Below, in pieces: positions 12,121 to 24,115 of a stretch of DNA of 64,000 bases; the stretch's first letter is position 1; each line of letters begins with the position of its first letter. The notes under the pieces are model-generated. The model ran no database searches and had not been told where the DNA came from. It saw nothing but the letters and a program-made list of their open reading frames with translations. The stretch is from Leptoclinus maculatus (taxonomy: Eukaryota > Chordata > Actinopteri > Perciformes > Stichaeidae), in the NCBI GenBank assembly GCA_032191485.1, contig JAVDOI010000005.1, positions 4,554,501 to 4,618,500 of the forward strand, in the 5' to 3' direction. Position numbers and translations under genes: made by a program.

Positions 12121-12330
12121 TAAAGTTAGGTTTATGCAACAAACCAGTTAGTTAGGTTTCAGAAAAACATCATGGTTGGGCTTAAAATAACTACGTACAG
12201 CTATGTTTAGGCAACAAACGTACCTTCCCTCCCGCCCACAACATGTGGTCTTTCTTGCTATTCAATACGACGTCACTTGCTCTGACCGGTGTCCATTGTC
12301 ATATGGATGCTCAAAAAAGGATCGTACTTC
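12121..12330 (+). repeat. GTTTAGGCAACAAA-family repeat, long copy
   Basis: The block contains TTAGGTTTATGCAACAAACC, GTTAGGTTTCAGAAAAACAT and GGCTTAAAATAACTACGTAC, then the CTTCCCTCCCGCCCACA tail seen in longer copies of this family. It is degenerate, with no visible target duplication. Confidence 0.6.
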
Positions 12331-12811
12331 ACTGTCCATCGGCATTGTTCTTGTCCTGAGCAACACTGATTGTAGAGTCCATGTACACCAGTAGTCCATG
12401 ACTATTTCACGCTACTGGGCTGGCTGTTTTGTTACTAGCCCAATGTCTTAAAACCTACAGGGTCTCCTGTAAGCCATTCAAAAAAAAAAAAAAAAAAGAT
12501 GAATATCACTTATCTGATCCTGCTCGGCGACATTTAAAAATGAGAGCAGGAGCATGGTCATATGAAGTCTTCACAATCTGTTTTTATAGTGAGCATATTG
12601 AGTTCTTGCCACACTGTTCCTTGACATTAAAGCATATCAAAATACATCAGATTTTCATTGCGTGTTGTTGAATTGCCACGTGTGAAATGCCTGTGGTTGT
12701 AACTTTTCCAGACCAGCTGAAGGCCTGAATGCTACTGCTCCTCCTGCTGTTACTTTTAGCTGCAGCTCCTCTCTAAGATCCACATTTCTCTAAAGTTCAA
12801 ACTGCTTGTGG

Positions 12812-12880
12812 GAGCAGCGGTCCACACTTAATATGCCGGCGTACTGTTACATCAGTCTTCCCCGGAATTGGTTAAATGCA
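12812..12880 (+). repeat. Local duplication unit A2 (pairs with 9476-9540)
   Basis: The order AGCAGCGG, TTAATATGCC, ACTGTTACATCAGTC and TTCCCCGGAATTGGT matches the unit at 9476 with roughly one base in five changed. Confidence 0.5.
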
Positions 12881-14654
12881 TTCAACACATGACTTTGTGT
12901 CGCTGAAGCAGCTTTTAAAAGCATTACACTGTCACACTGGCGAGATGAATGGAAATAATTAGCATGCGCCGCACACGTCTCGTTTGAATGGCGACTGAAG
13001 GGACGTATTCACAAAAGGACACGTCGGCCCTCCTCCATGGTCCCGACAGCGCGAGACATGAGATGGCTTTGATAACAGCAGCCTGGTGGTCACCCCAGCT
13101 GGGGGGCCTCAGATCAACCAACAGAGACAGCACAGCTGGGGGGCCCAGCAGAATAGACCATCCACAGCACAGCATGAACTCTGTATCATCGCTGTCGGTT
13201 TTTCTTTCCCTCCTCCTCTGTTTTTGGGAACTAAGTGACGGCTGTCGGAATGGGTTTGAATCAGAGCGAGCTGGGCTTAACACGCTGATGCTGACGCGCT
13301 TTGGCATTTAGGTGTGTAATTATTTATTTAGCTCCTTTTTTTTCCCCCCATCGCATGAAAACAACTGTGTTCATGCCCTGATACGTGATTTGGGTTAATA
13401 GAATTGAAATACATTCTCAATACAATCCCCAGAGGAGCTTTTAAGCTAACAGAGACGGGGAACAGTCTGTAGGAAAGTGATGGAAGGGCTTTAATTACTT
13501 GCCAAAGTTGTGGTTTTTATATTGACAAATCAGCAGGTGTACAAAGAGAGCGCTGTGGTCTCAGAGAAACGGCGAAGATAAAGCCGCTCCCGCTTTTTCT
13601 TACCATTTGTCTCTTGACTCTAATCCCATCAAAGACTCCCCCTGCTTTTTGTTTTTCCCTTTTTTTCCAAATGCTAAGATCCTCCCCCGTCTCTGGCTTT
13701 CCTCCTCCCAGGATTGGCATCTTGGAGTACGCTCATTGGTGATTACTCACTTCCAGACAAACATCTGGGAGCGTAAATACAGCTAATCCCCTTCATCACT
13801 GCTGTCTCTCCACCACAGTTGGTTTCCTCTTAAGAGTAAATACCAAAACAAGAGGACCGACAGCAGAATGCGCTATGCCTACAGCATGAGAATGGAAGCG
13901 TGACCTGGATGCCTGTTGAATGCGAGACATCAGAAGTCCAAATATTGGCAGCAGTGTGTGAACTTGGAAGATGAGGCAGCGGCTTTCAGTCCCAGTAACA
14001 ATAACCTATTCAGGTATTCAGCAGGGCCAACACCTTGGCAGAGGAATACTGCTATGCTGTGTATACTCAACACTTGTCAGCATTATTATGTTCTATGTGT
14101 GTGTTCAATGTTCAAATGTCTTTTTCTGAACGTTCAGATACTACTAGTTTTTACAGTAGGTTGTTTTCTGATCTGCCTCAGTCGTTGTTCATGTTTAGGT
14201 CACTCAAACTGCTTGTTTAAGGTTATGGACAGATTGTGGTCGTGGCTAAAAGAAACCACGAGACGGTGTGAAAGTCTAATCATATCGCCAGACAAAAGAA
14301 TAGATATTCAGGGGTTCTACGTCCAATATCAACATTTTCAGACTTCTCTTCTATTCTGACTATGGATAGTATCCTTCCAAGGAAAATGACTGCATCAATC
14401 ATTTCAGTAAAGAACCACGGGTTCAATATTTGTTTACATTCCAGTGACAAAGCCCCCTCATGGCCGTAGTGATTGTGAGGAAGTCAGGTGATGTTGTGAA
14501 AGTGCTACAAAGTTAGCATAGGGAGGAGGTTGAGGTGGATTAATGGACAAAGAGCGAGACAGTCAGCATAGGGAGGACATTGGGGAGAGTTACTGATTTT
14601 ATTTCATTGTTGTGTAGCTGGCGTATGTAACGTAGCCTACTTATCTACTCAACG
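12881..14654. other. Gene-free stretch
   Basis: The 13-mer CAGCTGGGGGGCC occurs at 13096 and again at 13133 inside a GC-richer patch (13000-13300) that keeps frames open on both strands without any domain. A 147-residue frame at 13916-14359 is AT-rich and shows no codon bias. Confidence 0.4.
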
Positions 14655-14730
14655 AACATACTTATTTTAACCCAAACCATCATCTTTTCCTTAATCTATC
14701 TGAAATAGTTTAGTTGCCTGAACGTAAGTA
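14655..14730 (-). repeat. GTTTAGGCAACAAA-family repeat, fragment
   Basis: Reverse-complemented, it carries the phrases GTTCAGGCAACTAAAC, GGAAAAGATGATGGTTTGGG and TTAAAATAAG. A TCTA tetranucleotide run (about 14907-14925) lies further right. Confidence 0.6.
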
Positions 14731-14969
14731 GGTTTAGTTTGAAAAGTAACACGTAAAAAACTAGAGTGCTTTGCACCATTGTTTAGTTAGTTAATTTAAT
14801 ATTATTGTATATATTGTGCATTCTTATATTTAATATTTTCTACTCTGCTATTTTGATTGCTTACTTGTATGTATAAATGCTTGTTCCTTGTGGGATTAAT
14901 AAAGTAACTATCTATCTATCTATAGCATCATAGTCTGACTGACCAAGTTGCCCTATTTGGCGACTTGAC

Positions 14970-15198
14970 GGCATTGATGGTGTTTATGGATGGGCTCCAG
15001 GGAACCACGGCAACATTTCTTTTTCCTGCTTTCCACTCTCCCGGCTTGGCTGTAGAGGCGAGCCGATTGGCTTCATCGTCTCAGCATTTCACACGCAGCA
15101 GTCAGTCAGCATCTTCAAAGTGGACCTCTTTCAGAGCTAAATGGAAATAATTGTTCGTCTTGGCTTGACACGCAGAGCATCAATTTGATAGTTGTGAC
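14970..15198 (+). repeat. Local duplication unit B1 (pairs with 16684-16888)
   Basis: Shared ordered phrases include TGATGGTGTTTATGGATGGG, CTCTCCCGGCTTGGCTG, CGATTGGCTTCATCGTCTCA, CATTTCACACGCAGCAGTC, TTGGCTTGACACGCAGAG and TTGATAGTTGTGA. Each has a close counterpart 1.7 kb to the right in the same orientation, by eye about three quarters identical with indels. This is an old tandem-like duplication of non-repetitive sequence. Confidence 0.65.
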
Positions 15199-16683
15199 TA
15201 TTTGTAGTAGCATTTATTTGAGGAGGTGTTGGTTATGTAATAAATCATAATCATGTGGTTGTTATTGTAACCATGACGACAAAGGCCCTCTAACTTGTAG
15301 TCACATCATTAAACTTTAACAAAAAAGGGAACTCTTGCTGTGATTTCTGAAAGGCACTTAACGAACGATGTTGTCCTGCCGGTAGGGCATCGCATCAGAA
15401 AGCACTTCTGTGTCTTATTCTGTAGGGCAGTTATAACAGCAAGATATTATGTTGGCTTCATTTGGAGGACCTGTTGCAGCTGTGGTATGTGGTATTGTGG
15501 TTACGCTCAATAAATAGGCAGTCATTAATTGCAGGTCCGCGACGGAACACTAACGCTTGATTTACAGTTGTATATTAAGAGGTTATGGCATCGCCACAGA
15601 GCCCGTACACGTAGCTGCTGGAGCTGATACGGCCCTGGGCTGAAAGTGTCTACTTCATCACATCTCATCTGGATTACAGTCAGTTCCTGTGTCCCGGCAC
15701 TCCGGAGAAAAGCTTTGTTACTGCCTTCATCTTGTAGGCACAGGCTTTCTTTCTGGAACCAAAATGTTACCCCCCATCACTGCATCACTGCACTCTTTGA
15801 CTTTAATTTGACTCTGTTGCTTTCGGGGGGGAGAATGGTTTGGTTTCCGATGCACAATAGACACATGATGCTGTGAGACAGGTCACAACAGGCAACATAT
15901 TAACAACACTGCAACTGCACTGCATAAATCAGACTGGTCTCATAGAGCAATCGAAGCAATACTGACAAAAAATAATGCTCCGGAATTCGTAGATATCCCA
16001 TAATTTATTTGAATAGATGTTATCCACGTGATCTTGAATGAGAAACTATAAAGACCGCTTAATCACACACCGGCTGGGTGCGAGGGGAGGTGAATGGGTC
16101 CAACAAACGGCTATTTTCAGCCAGGAGACTGCTGTTCGTTCCCCATGTGAAACTAGAAGTCTTTGTTGATGTTTTTCTCACGTAACTTCAGTAACACAAT
16201 GACGATGTGACAGTTTCCTGTGAAGATGGAAGTATTTTTGAAAAGACCGTATGCATGTCACGAGCAGAAACTGACTCGTGTTGCTGGCTTTAGTTGGAAA
16301 ACGCACAATAAATGAGAAGTAACTTTTTCGTTGGATATCACACGAACCGTTGTATGACTGAACATTGCATAAAAACAGTCTATTATTGTGTTATTATTTT
16401 ATAGCACAGAAGTACTTTAGGCACAGTGCATACAATGTTTGAGGGTGTTGTTTAGGAGCCTTTCTGTTAACGAATCAGCAAATTGAAAATGCAAAACCCT
16501 CTGTTTCTGAATCATTGGCAGGTGGGTCCTTTATTTCTGAGCATGAAAAAGAGACTTCAGGAAAATGATTGCTTCAACAGCACAGTCGTGTTGGGTAATG
16601 GAAGACGTACTTCCTGTTTATCTCATAAAAGTCTACCTTGGAGGAAAAAACATTCTTTGTGTTTGCCAAATGCGACAGATAAA

Positions 16684-16888
16684 AGGCAGTGATGGTGTTT
16701 GTGGACGGGCTCCGTTCTTCTTTCTACTCTCCCAGCTTGGCTGCAGAGACGGGCTGATTGGCTTCATCATCTCAACATTTCACATGCAGCAGTCGGACGT
16801 CTTTTTCCGGCGGACGTCTTTCTGAGGAAAATCGACTTAATTGTGCATCTTGGCTTGATACGCAGAGTGTCTATTTGACAGTTGTGAT
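16684..16888 (+). repeat. Local duplication unit B2 (pairs with 14970-15198)
   Basis: Counterpart phrases are TGATGGTGTTTGTGGACGGG, CTCTCCCAGCTTGGCTG, TGATTGGCTTCATCATCTCA, CATTTCACATGCAGCAGTC, TTGGCTTGATACGCAGAG and TTGACAGTTGTGA. It lacks about 25 bases that are present in B1 after CTCC. Confidence 0.65.
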
Positions 16889-17385
16889 CGCAAATTCTCT
16901 AAAGACGGGGTATGCAAAACAAACATGATCCTCATTTCTACCCAGGTAGTTTTAAGATGAATGAAGGAGAAGTGTGAGCTAGAATGCAAACTGGGATTCA
17001 GCTCTGTTAGAGCGTACAATGAAACCATCAGACAGGAGAGCTGCTTAGTGGTTATGGAGGTACTTAGTCACACAGAGCTTTTCATCAGGCCTTTTCCCAC
17101 TTGACACCCGTTCAATCAAAAATAAAACCCTCAATGTAAACCACATCATCTTGACAATTCGTGTTCACTGCAGCAGCATGAGGTGCATTTGAGGAGTGTG
17201 AGAACGTGTGGCTCGTGGTCGGCCAGAGGCGTTTCTTCTAATTCAGTAATGAGTCACTGCTTTTCTGTCCAATGGATTTAATCCTCACTGACTACTATGA
17301 CCAGAGGAAGTGTATGACACTGGATGCACTTTGTGGGCTCATGGGCGTGTTGGTCTTAAAAGGAGGTGTGATCAGGTGCATTGTT

Positions 17386-17807
17386 GGTTGCAAAAAGAAG
17401 TCAGATTGTATAGAACTCTGTGAGAAAATGACTCTACTTCTCTCTTGATTTATTACCTCAGTAAACATTGTAAACATGAGTTTATGGTCTCAATCTCTAG
17501 TTTCAAGTCTTCTTCAATACAGCATGATGTTCATTTAGTAAATGATGGTCCATTTAGAGTTAAATAGACCAAAAGCAGGGTATGCTTTAGGGCGGGCTTA
17601 CTGTGATTGACAGGTTGTTACCGCTACCAGAGACGTATACGGCGTCTCTACGTCACTCCTCCACATTCCAAATATGGTGACTTCCGTTCACTGGTTGCCA
17701 AAAAGCGAAGATGGCGACGGCCAAAATCACTGACCTCGAAGCGACAATCCACACACCAATGGGTGACGTCACGACGACCACGTCCACTTCTTATATACAG
17801 TCTATGG
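17386..17807 (+). repeat. TATACAGTCTATGG-family MITE, copy 1
   Basis: The copy runs from GGTTGCAAAAAGAAGTCAG through AACATTGTAAACATGAG, CTTCAATACAGCATGATG, GATTGACAGGTTGTT and CACCAATGGGTGACGTCACG to TATACAGTCTATGG at its right end. Three other copies lie at 30597 (minus), 38454 (minus) and 41985 (plus). Comparison shows the full element is longer and ends in the same TACAGTC(T/A)ATGG motif on both sides. This copy lacks one end. The frame at 17607-17822 is incidental. Confidence 0.75.
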
Positions 17808-18540
17808 AGAAACAGAAAGTGATTGTGCCATTGACCAGCAAACACCTGGTCTAAAGTATTTCTTTACGCCGTAAAGACACACCTCTGATTCAGTAAGAAA
17901 TGAACACAACCCCTTTGTCCCTTGAACCTTTCTTTGCCTGTAGATTATGTGCCGTTAAGTAGCAAAAGTGGAGTTGGACTCATCATAAATGCACATGCAC
18001 TTTAGACCACACACTATAGATGGTTTGAATAGGGCCCATAGTGTTGACGCTGTTTACTTGGAATTCGTTGAGGGTTGTCTAACCTTTGTGAATCGTTAAA
18101 AGGAGAAGACTTTGCAGTGCATTGGAGCTCATTTTAAAACTGCACTAATCAATATTTCTATTCTAACAATGGATCAAATGATTATGTGGACTGTGAAAAG
18201 GTGTGGCTTGTAGCGGCGAACCCAAGGAACCCATGGTTCTTTCAGCTCTACAGAGGGCTTTAGCATCTTGAGTTGACTCGCAATTTTGATTGAGTCTCTC
18301 CGCTCTTATCAAACTTTTAGCATGAAAGCTCTTGGAGTGAGGCCCTTGGTCAGAAGGCCGTTTTTCTTGATTCTTCCACTTTGCATTTACTCCCTTTAAA
18401 CCTCTTCCCATTCTGTTGAAAATGTTAGCTTGTTTTAGGGTTACACTAACACATAACACAACTAAAAAGTACTTTTTGAAGCACATCTTACATTTGGATT
18501 AGTTGCTTTTGACTAAGTAAAATAAAACAGATTCAAGCCA
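17808..18540. other. Gene-free stretch
   Basis: No domain, exon or element end seen. The minus-strand 107-residue frame (18163-18486) has no motif. Confidence 0.4.
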
Positions 18541-18606
18541 CACAGCGATGTTAGTTCTTATTATAGTACTATAATAAGAACTAACATCGCTGTGCACATG
18601 TGCACA
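18541..18606. repeat. 54-bp perfect palindrome overlapping a 16-bp palindrome
   Basis: Bases 18541-18567 (CACAGCGATGTTAGTTC...TATAGT) are the exact reverse complement of 18568-18594, with no spacer and AGTACT at the centre. A second palindrome, TGTGCACATGTGCACA, occupies 18591-18606 and overlaps it by 4 bases. Outside these limits the symmetry stops at once. No transposon ends or target duplication flank it. Confidence 0.9.
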
Positions 18607-19436
18607 CAGGACTGGCCTGAGGCTGCTCATACAAGCTGCATTGGAAACCCCATAATTTAGTGAGATAAAACAGACAAAACAATGGAAGCATGAAAAGGAC
18701 ATTTTAGGTGAAAATGCATGTCTTGTTTTCCTGTCTGCTAGCCTGGGCTCCATGTGTAACTATTATCACAGATGTTGTTGGAAACTGATTTCTTCAAGAT
18801 GATAGAGTGAGCTGCTCTCCAATAACTCCCTGTCTGTCTGGCTGGCTGGTGCTCACTGGTTTTCAATGAAAACCATTTTAAAATGGTGAATGTCCTTCTA
18901 CTAGCATGGCAGCTATTGATTTCCATTCATTTCACTGCTGTATGAAAATCACATTACAGACTGAGACTTGAGACTTGAAACTTGGACGAGTTAAGAAATC
19001 AGTCAGAGTGTCTGCTTGTGTTGTCGTCAGAGTAACAGCATTGTTGCTGTTATGAGTGCAGACTGCTTTGAGTAAATTGGTATTATATTACCATACAACA
19101 GTAAGGTAACTTTGACAAAAATGAAACCAAACCTGCTGTGTGCTGTGATGGATTACTCAGGGAATCTCAGGCAAGTTTCAAGTCTCTGCGAGTTGATTTT
19201 CCTACTGTAGGGAAATAAATGAAAATTACTTTCTGCATGAAAAATGCATGCAACAATATAAAGCCTCTGGTGTGCTTCAGAAAATGATCAGCGGTTAAGC
19301 CAAGATAACAGCATCTGTGATATCGTAATACATGGACTAAAGATGCCAAACTCTAGGGTACGGTGCATATTACAGGGTCAGTTCACCCAACGGTCCTACT
19401 GGTCATGTACAGTTAGTCTGACTTTCTTTACAGATT

Positions 19437-19560
19437 GGTGACACTTTATATGACAGCCATGTCTACAGTATAACGCATTATAAATATATTTATAATGCTT
19501 TACAATCTGCTAATAGAACTGTTTAAATATTCACAATGCTTCATAACAATAAAGATATAA
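19437..19560 (+). repeat. GGTGACACTTTAT-type repeat fragment
   Basis: It begins GGTGACACTTTATATGACAG and continues with TATAACGCATTATAAATATA and TTTATAATGCTTTACAATC. It is related in style to the 11381-11870 unit. The right end is undefined. Confidence 0.5.
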
Positions 19561-19639
19561 TAAAAACAATGCAGGAACAACAAACAATGGTGTACAATTA
19601 TTTAATTTTGTTTTACTTAAATCAAACAATTTAAACAAC

Positions 19640-19735
19640 TTAAGTAACATTTTCAACGCAGGACTTTTACTTGTAATGTAGTACTCTTACAGTGTGGTTT
19701 TAGTACTTTGACTTAAGTGGAATACTTTCCCCATC
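19640..19735 (-). repeat. AAGTATTC...CAAGTAAAAGTCCTGC repeat fragment
   Basis: Reverse-complemented, this reads GAAAGTATTCCACTTAAGTC, then ACCACACTGTAAGAGTAC and ACAAGTAAAAGTCCTGCG. It is the interior of the CAGTGGTGGAAGAAGTATTC family that also forms the right edge of 11202-11998. Confidence 0.6.
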
Positions 19736-19889
19736 AATGCATTGCACACACATTGAATTCCCCCTAACTGTTTGTCACGCTATCAAAAAAGTTAAGTAGT
19801 CACAGAAATGTGAGTCAGCGTGCAGGACTGGATGAATAGTATTCATTACATTGATATTGACTATATGCATTGCCCGTTAATGATGAAGC

Positions 19890-19983
19890 ATCCCGTCATG
19901 CATAATGAGGTTATTAGGAGGTGGTTAAACTGTAGTAGGACAGCACTGAAGGCCAAGGTATGAAATACACGGCCCGCCACCGA
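19890..19983 (-). mobile_element. Terminal fragment of the 6075-7465 hAT family
   Basis: Reverse-complemented, about 90 bases match the left end of the 6075 element: GGTGGCGGGCCGTGTATTTC, then TTGGCCTTCAGTGCTGTCC, TACTACAGTTTAACCACCTC and CTAATAACCTCATTATG. The partner terminus is absent, so this is a solo fragment. Confidence 0.75.
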
Positions 19984-21038
19984 TGAATACAAACGTGCAC
20001 AGGACATCGACAGTAATATAATCTGAACACAGTGTTCTCCTGTACAACTTGCTATTGCCCACAGTTAGACAAATAGTACTGCACTGACACATATGCCATT
20101 GATCTGTGGTGAGAGATAAACCCACATGTTCCCTGATGCCTGAAGTATCCCCAGAGGGGAATACGCTCAACAGACTCCTCTGGCTGAGACCAATCCCCTA
20201 ATTTGCCATCTCGGCGCTATTTAAAAATTCTGATCCCAATTCAATACCCTTATCAAAGCCTGCATCAGCATAACTCCGAGCTGCCAATAGTGCAACAATG
20301 TTCAATCACTCATGCCAAACGGCACATGAAGCTCATTAACAGCCATGATGTCTCCATCTCTTTGAAGAAGCCCCAGCTCAGTGCTGTGTAAATGAAGTCA
20401 AGCTGTGGGGGGTGGGGGGTGTTCCTTGGTGAGTGAAAAGTTCCTTGTGCTTTAATTAGAAGTGGATTTGAGGTGTGTCTGTCTTTCTATTTTATTCAGC
20501 AAGCTCGCACAAGGAATCTTTATAAATATGTATGGTTTGTTTTCAGCTCTCGTCTCCCATTAGTCATCCCGAACTCTTACCTCCTCTTTATTTTTCACGT
20601 TACTATGCTAATGGCTATCTGCCAGTGTAAGAGAAATATTCAAGATACGCATCAGAGAGCCCATATCCACCCTAATTCTGAAGACAAATTCAAGCTTTCT
20701 TGTCTCTTCACAAAAAGCCAATTTATCTCCTCGAAGTATTGCTGGAGGAGTTCAAGTGGTGTAACAGAGATCTGTAGAGACAGTCTAGGAACATTGTTCG
20801 TCTTCAACAGCTGCTGCTCTTGGGGCTGACATCTCAGGCCTGGGTTGGATTAGGACGGTCAGAGTCCTGCTGTGGTGTTTGCAAGCTCCAAAATGCGTAA
20901 CAGTGTATAGCATTACAGCTTTTTTTTTTAAAGTAAAGACTTTTTGTGACTTTCTGCAGGGATTCTACAGACTTAAGCAATTAAACATTTTCCTTATGTC
21001 ACATTGTATTTGTTATACTGTTAATTACATTTTTGTCA
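19984..21038. other. Gene-free stretch
   Basis: It includes an AT-rich 118-residue frame (20473-20829) with no motif and weak codon bias. Splice-like signals here are isolated and do not pair into an exon. Confidence 0.4.
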
Positions 21039-21200
21039 CAGTGGTGGATTGTAACAGACTTCATTGAATACATTTCTTTAGTACATTTTGGAGGTACTTT
21101 CTGCTACTTTACGATTGCATTTCACTACAAACTGACATAAGTACTGTATCGTACTTTTTACTCAACTACATTTATTTGAGAGCTGTACTCAACATATGAT
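21039..21200 (+). repeat. CAGTGGTGGA-family repeat
   Basis: It starts CAGTGGTGGATTGTAACAG, then carries TTTCTTTAGTACATTTTGGA, GGTACTTTCTGCTACTTTAC and GTACTTTTTACTCAACTACA, the stereotyped order of a very common teleost element. The right end is not defined. Confidence 0.65.
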
Positions 21201-23079
21201 CGGTGAACATAAAAGAAAATGATGCTTCTTACATAACCTATAAAACATGCATTAATAATAGTAATGATGTAAGTATATACAGGTCCTCAACCTGTCCTCA
21301 AACTATGAACACAGTAGCGCTGAAGGTGAACAGTGGCAGTGCGATTTTGTCCAACTTCATCTGAGGCAATGTTCCCCACAGTTCACAATGAACCGCAAAT
21401 ATTTTTACACAGCAGTCTGCCCTGGCAATCATCTCGGCGGGGGAGGGACGGCCGCTCGGTGTGTGGGAGGAGCCCCTCGCCGGGAACATTTCCTCTACGA
21501 GGCGCCTCAATCACTAGCTTTAGGTTCACGACAGGAGGCTGTGAACACGGCACAGCTTTGATGTTAACATTGTGATTATAGATTATGAGCGTGTGTAGCT
21601 AGCTATAGCTAATGCGATGCACTTACTGCCTCAGTATGCGGTCGTTCTAATCAATGACGGACAAAACACCTCGTAGCTCCGTTTGAGCTTGATTTTGGTC
21701 AAATACTAACAATATAATGACACATGTAATATCTAATCATATACAAAATATACGATTCCAACTATGACAAGTTTGATTATTTTAAAAAACACAGGGTTGA
21801 TTATTCCCTGAAAGGTAACGGTTAGGGACATACGTAGGTTTTCGGCCCACAGTGACGATATCTACATAGATCTGGTAACAGGTCAGACCAAAAGTGCCAG
21901 GGTGGTTTTGTTTGTTCCCAGTCCGACGCTGGCGCTGGATCGACTAATCATTAGACCTCCTGCTACGCTCATTGGATTGACTGATTTGTCAACCGATAAG
22001 CCGCTGTTTCATGTCGTGATGCCAGACGAATAAATCAGTGGAGTGGGCAGATTGAAAGGTCTGGATGCCCCATCATCGCCTCTCTATCCAAAGCAACATA
22101 CAAGAACATTTCATGACCTACATGAAGAGCACACAGGTTAATGATAATCCTGCGTATGTGTGGCAAAGAAGTACTTGGCTTCTCTTTAAACCGACAGCAA
22201 GATTAAAGAAAAGAGCAAGCGACGTAGCTTAGCATAATTAGTACCAGAAGGAGAGGTAAAGGTAAGACTATAGAGAGAGAGAGAGTAGATCAAATCAGCA
22301 AAGACGTCCTGAGAGCTGTCTCCACATGAGTAGCTGAGGGTGTCTCCGGCAGCAGAGAGAGAGAGAGACCACACAGCATCGCCACCTAATTGTTTCTTCT
22401 GACTGGCGGAAGAGGAGTTAAAGTGGCTGCTGTCGCTGTTAATCCGTTAAAAGCCTGTCAGCCCGGTCCATTTCTGTCTTTCGACATCAGACAAACAAAT
22501 TGCTTGTGTGTTCTTGCTGACAGTGAGACAACGGTCGTATCTGTTATTGAGACGCTTTACCCAATTTTTCTCCCAATCTGACGCTCGAGCATCAAGCCGA
22601 CTGTCAAAGAGGATTAAGGTCCTGCGAAGATGTTGTATGTAGCTCATGAGCAGTGCTGTATACTAGATGCTACTTTAAAGGACTTTTGTGCCTATACAGC
22701 ATTGTCATATCTAATGAACTCGTTCTTTGATGTGCACTGATGTAATCTGTGATTACATTACCAGGTGTTTTTTTTCTGTCTATAGCAAAATTACAGCCGA
22801 GCTGTCTTCCTACAGTCGAAGCTTCTTACTGCAGGTCAAAGGTGGTAGCAAAGCCGGGTCTGGGCTGGTCTGCGACAGGCTGGTCTCTGCTGGAGTCTAA
22901 ACTGTTCAGAATTTAAATTGAGATTAAATATATAGAAATAGCTAATTTTCTTGCTGATGCTCACGTTTACTTATAAAGTTAGTGGAGGCATCTGTATTAA
23001 TTTGACAGTTAAAAGTTCCTCACAGTAACTTTAACTACAGAAGTTGCATGAAAAACACATCAACATTACCTTCTCCTGT
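21201..23079. other. Gene-free stretch with two short GA repeats
   Basis: GA tracts lie at about 22272-22288 and 22356-22370. A GC-rich patch at 21420-21510 (GGGGGAGGGACGGCCGC...) has open frames on both strands but no domain or splice pair. Confidence 0.4.
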
Positions 23080-23152
23080 CAAACGGGACATGAACAGCTG
23101 TCTCCTGGGTGAAAGTCCAGTGTTTTAGAACCACCCATCCACCATTTCTTCC
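23080..23152 (+). repeat. CTCCTGGGTGAAAGTCC repeat fragment
   Basis: The phrases ACGGGACATGAACAGCTG, TCTCCTGGGTGAAAGTCC and CCACCCATCCACC match the tail half of the longer copy at 26994-27200. Confidence 0.6.
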
Positions 23153-24115
23153 TCCAGATGTGGAGTTTGTCACATTTTATACTTCCCGGTTCACAATTAT
23201 GAAGTAATTGATTCCGTGAGTTACATGTGCAAATTACAGTGCGTTGCTTTTTGTGCGTAAAAAACAGCATGATTACACATTTATTATGTAAATAATAAAT
23301 AATAATTATAAATAGTCCAAGGTCCCCACCCTGTCTCTCTGAACGGTTTTGAATTGTTTAGATTTTGTGTATTGTTAATTATCAAATCATATTTTTCCCC
23401 CAACATGATTACCTGACATGCGTTTCAAAGTCTACTCAACACAGTAAATAATTAAATGTAGAGACTCTCTTTTCTTTAATTAAAATTGCTAAAAACAGAC
23501 TTGGATGCTAAAACACCCAAGTCAGTATCAGTCGGTTTCTGCTGGCAATATTTACAGTGAACGGACTTTGGGTACATTTTCATTTGCCACCAGAACAACT
23601 GGCGGTGCTGTCAGCTTTGTGTTTAAGGATGCATTACGGCAGCTATTCTGTCACTTCTATCAACATCTATGGGTGTAATTGGGGCCATTAAGACTTAGAA
23701 ACAAATCAATACAACTCACAGGCCTTTCAATTACGCTGACCTTAGTTGACACGAACAGTAAAGACACATTTTTATTGACTTTACATTTCAGGGGCAATAA
23801 AACTTGCACCTTTCACATTTTGCGTCTGCCCCGGTTGCCCTTTTCAGGCCAATGTCTCAGAGAGCGTCAGCCTGGCGACATGTCTGAGATGAAAGCCATT
23901 TCTGTCTTTTCACAGATGTGATTAACCCTCCGTCTGAACAGTCAAAACGTATCAGAAATCCTCCATCTTTCAACCACAGCTCCTCTGAACAGCGTGTAAC
24001 ACCTTCCTGCTGGAACACATTCTCCATATAACACCTATGCCTCCACATGGCGCTGGTCAAAGCTGCAGTTCTGATCATGATAAATGAGTTTCCCCCTTCT
24101 TCTCATTTTTCCCAG

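Noticed and set aside
13916..14359. 147-residue plus-strand frame
   Set aside because: AT-rich, no codon bias, no motif, and a competing frame overlaps it.
18541..18594. Palindrome as a microRNA precursor
   Set aside because: There is no loop at all and the arms are perfectly complementary, unlike pre-microRNA hairpins.
20473..20829. 118-residue plus-strand frame
   Set aside because: No domain or codon bias, and no splice sites that would make it an exon.
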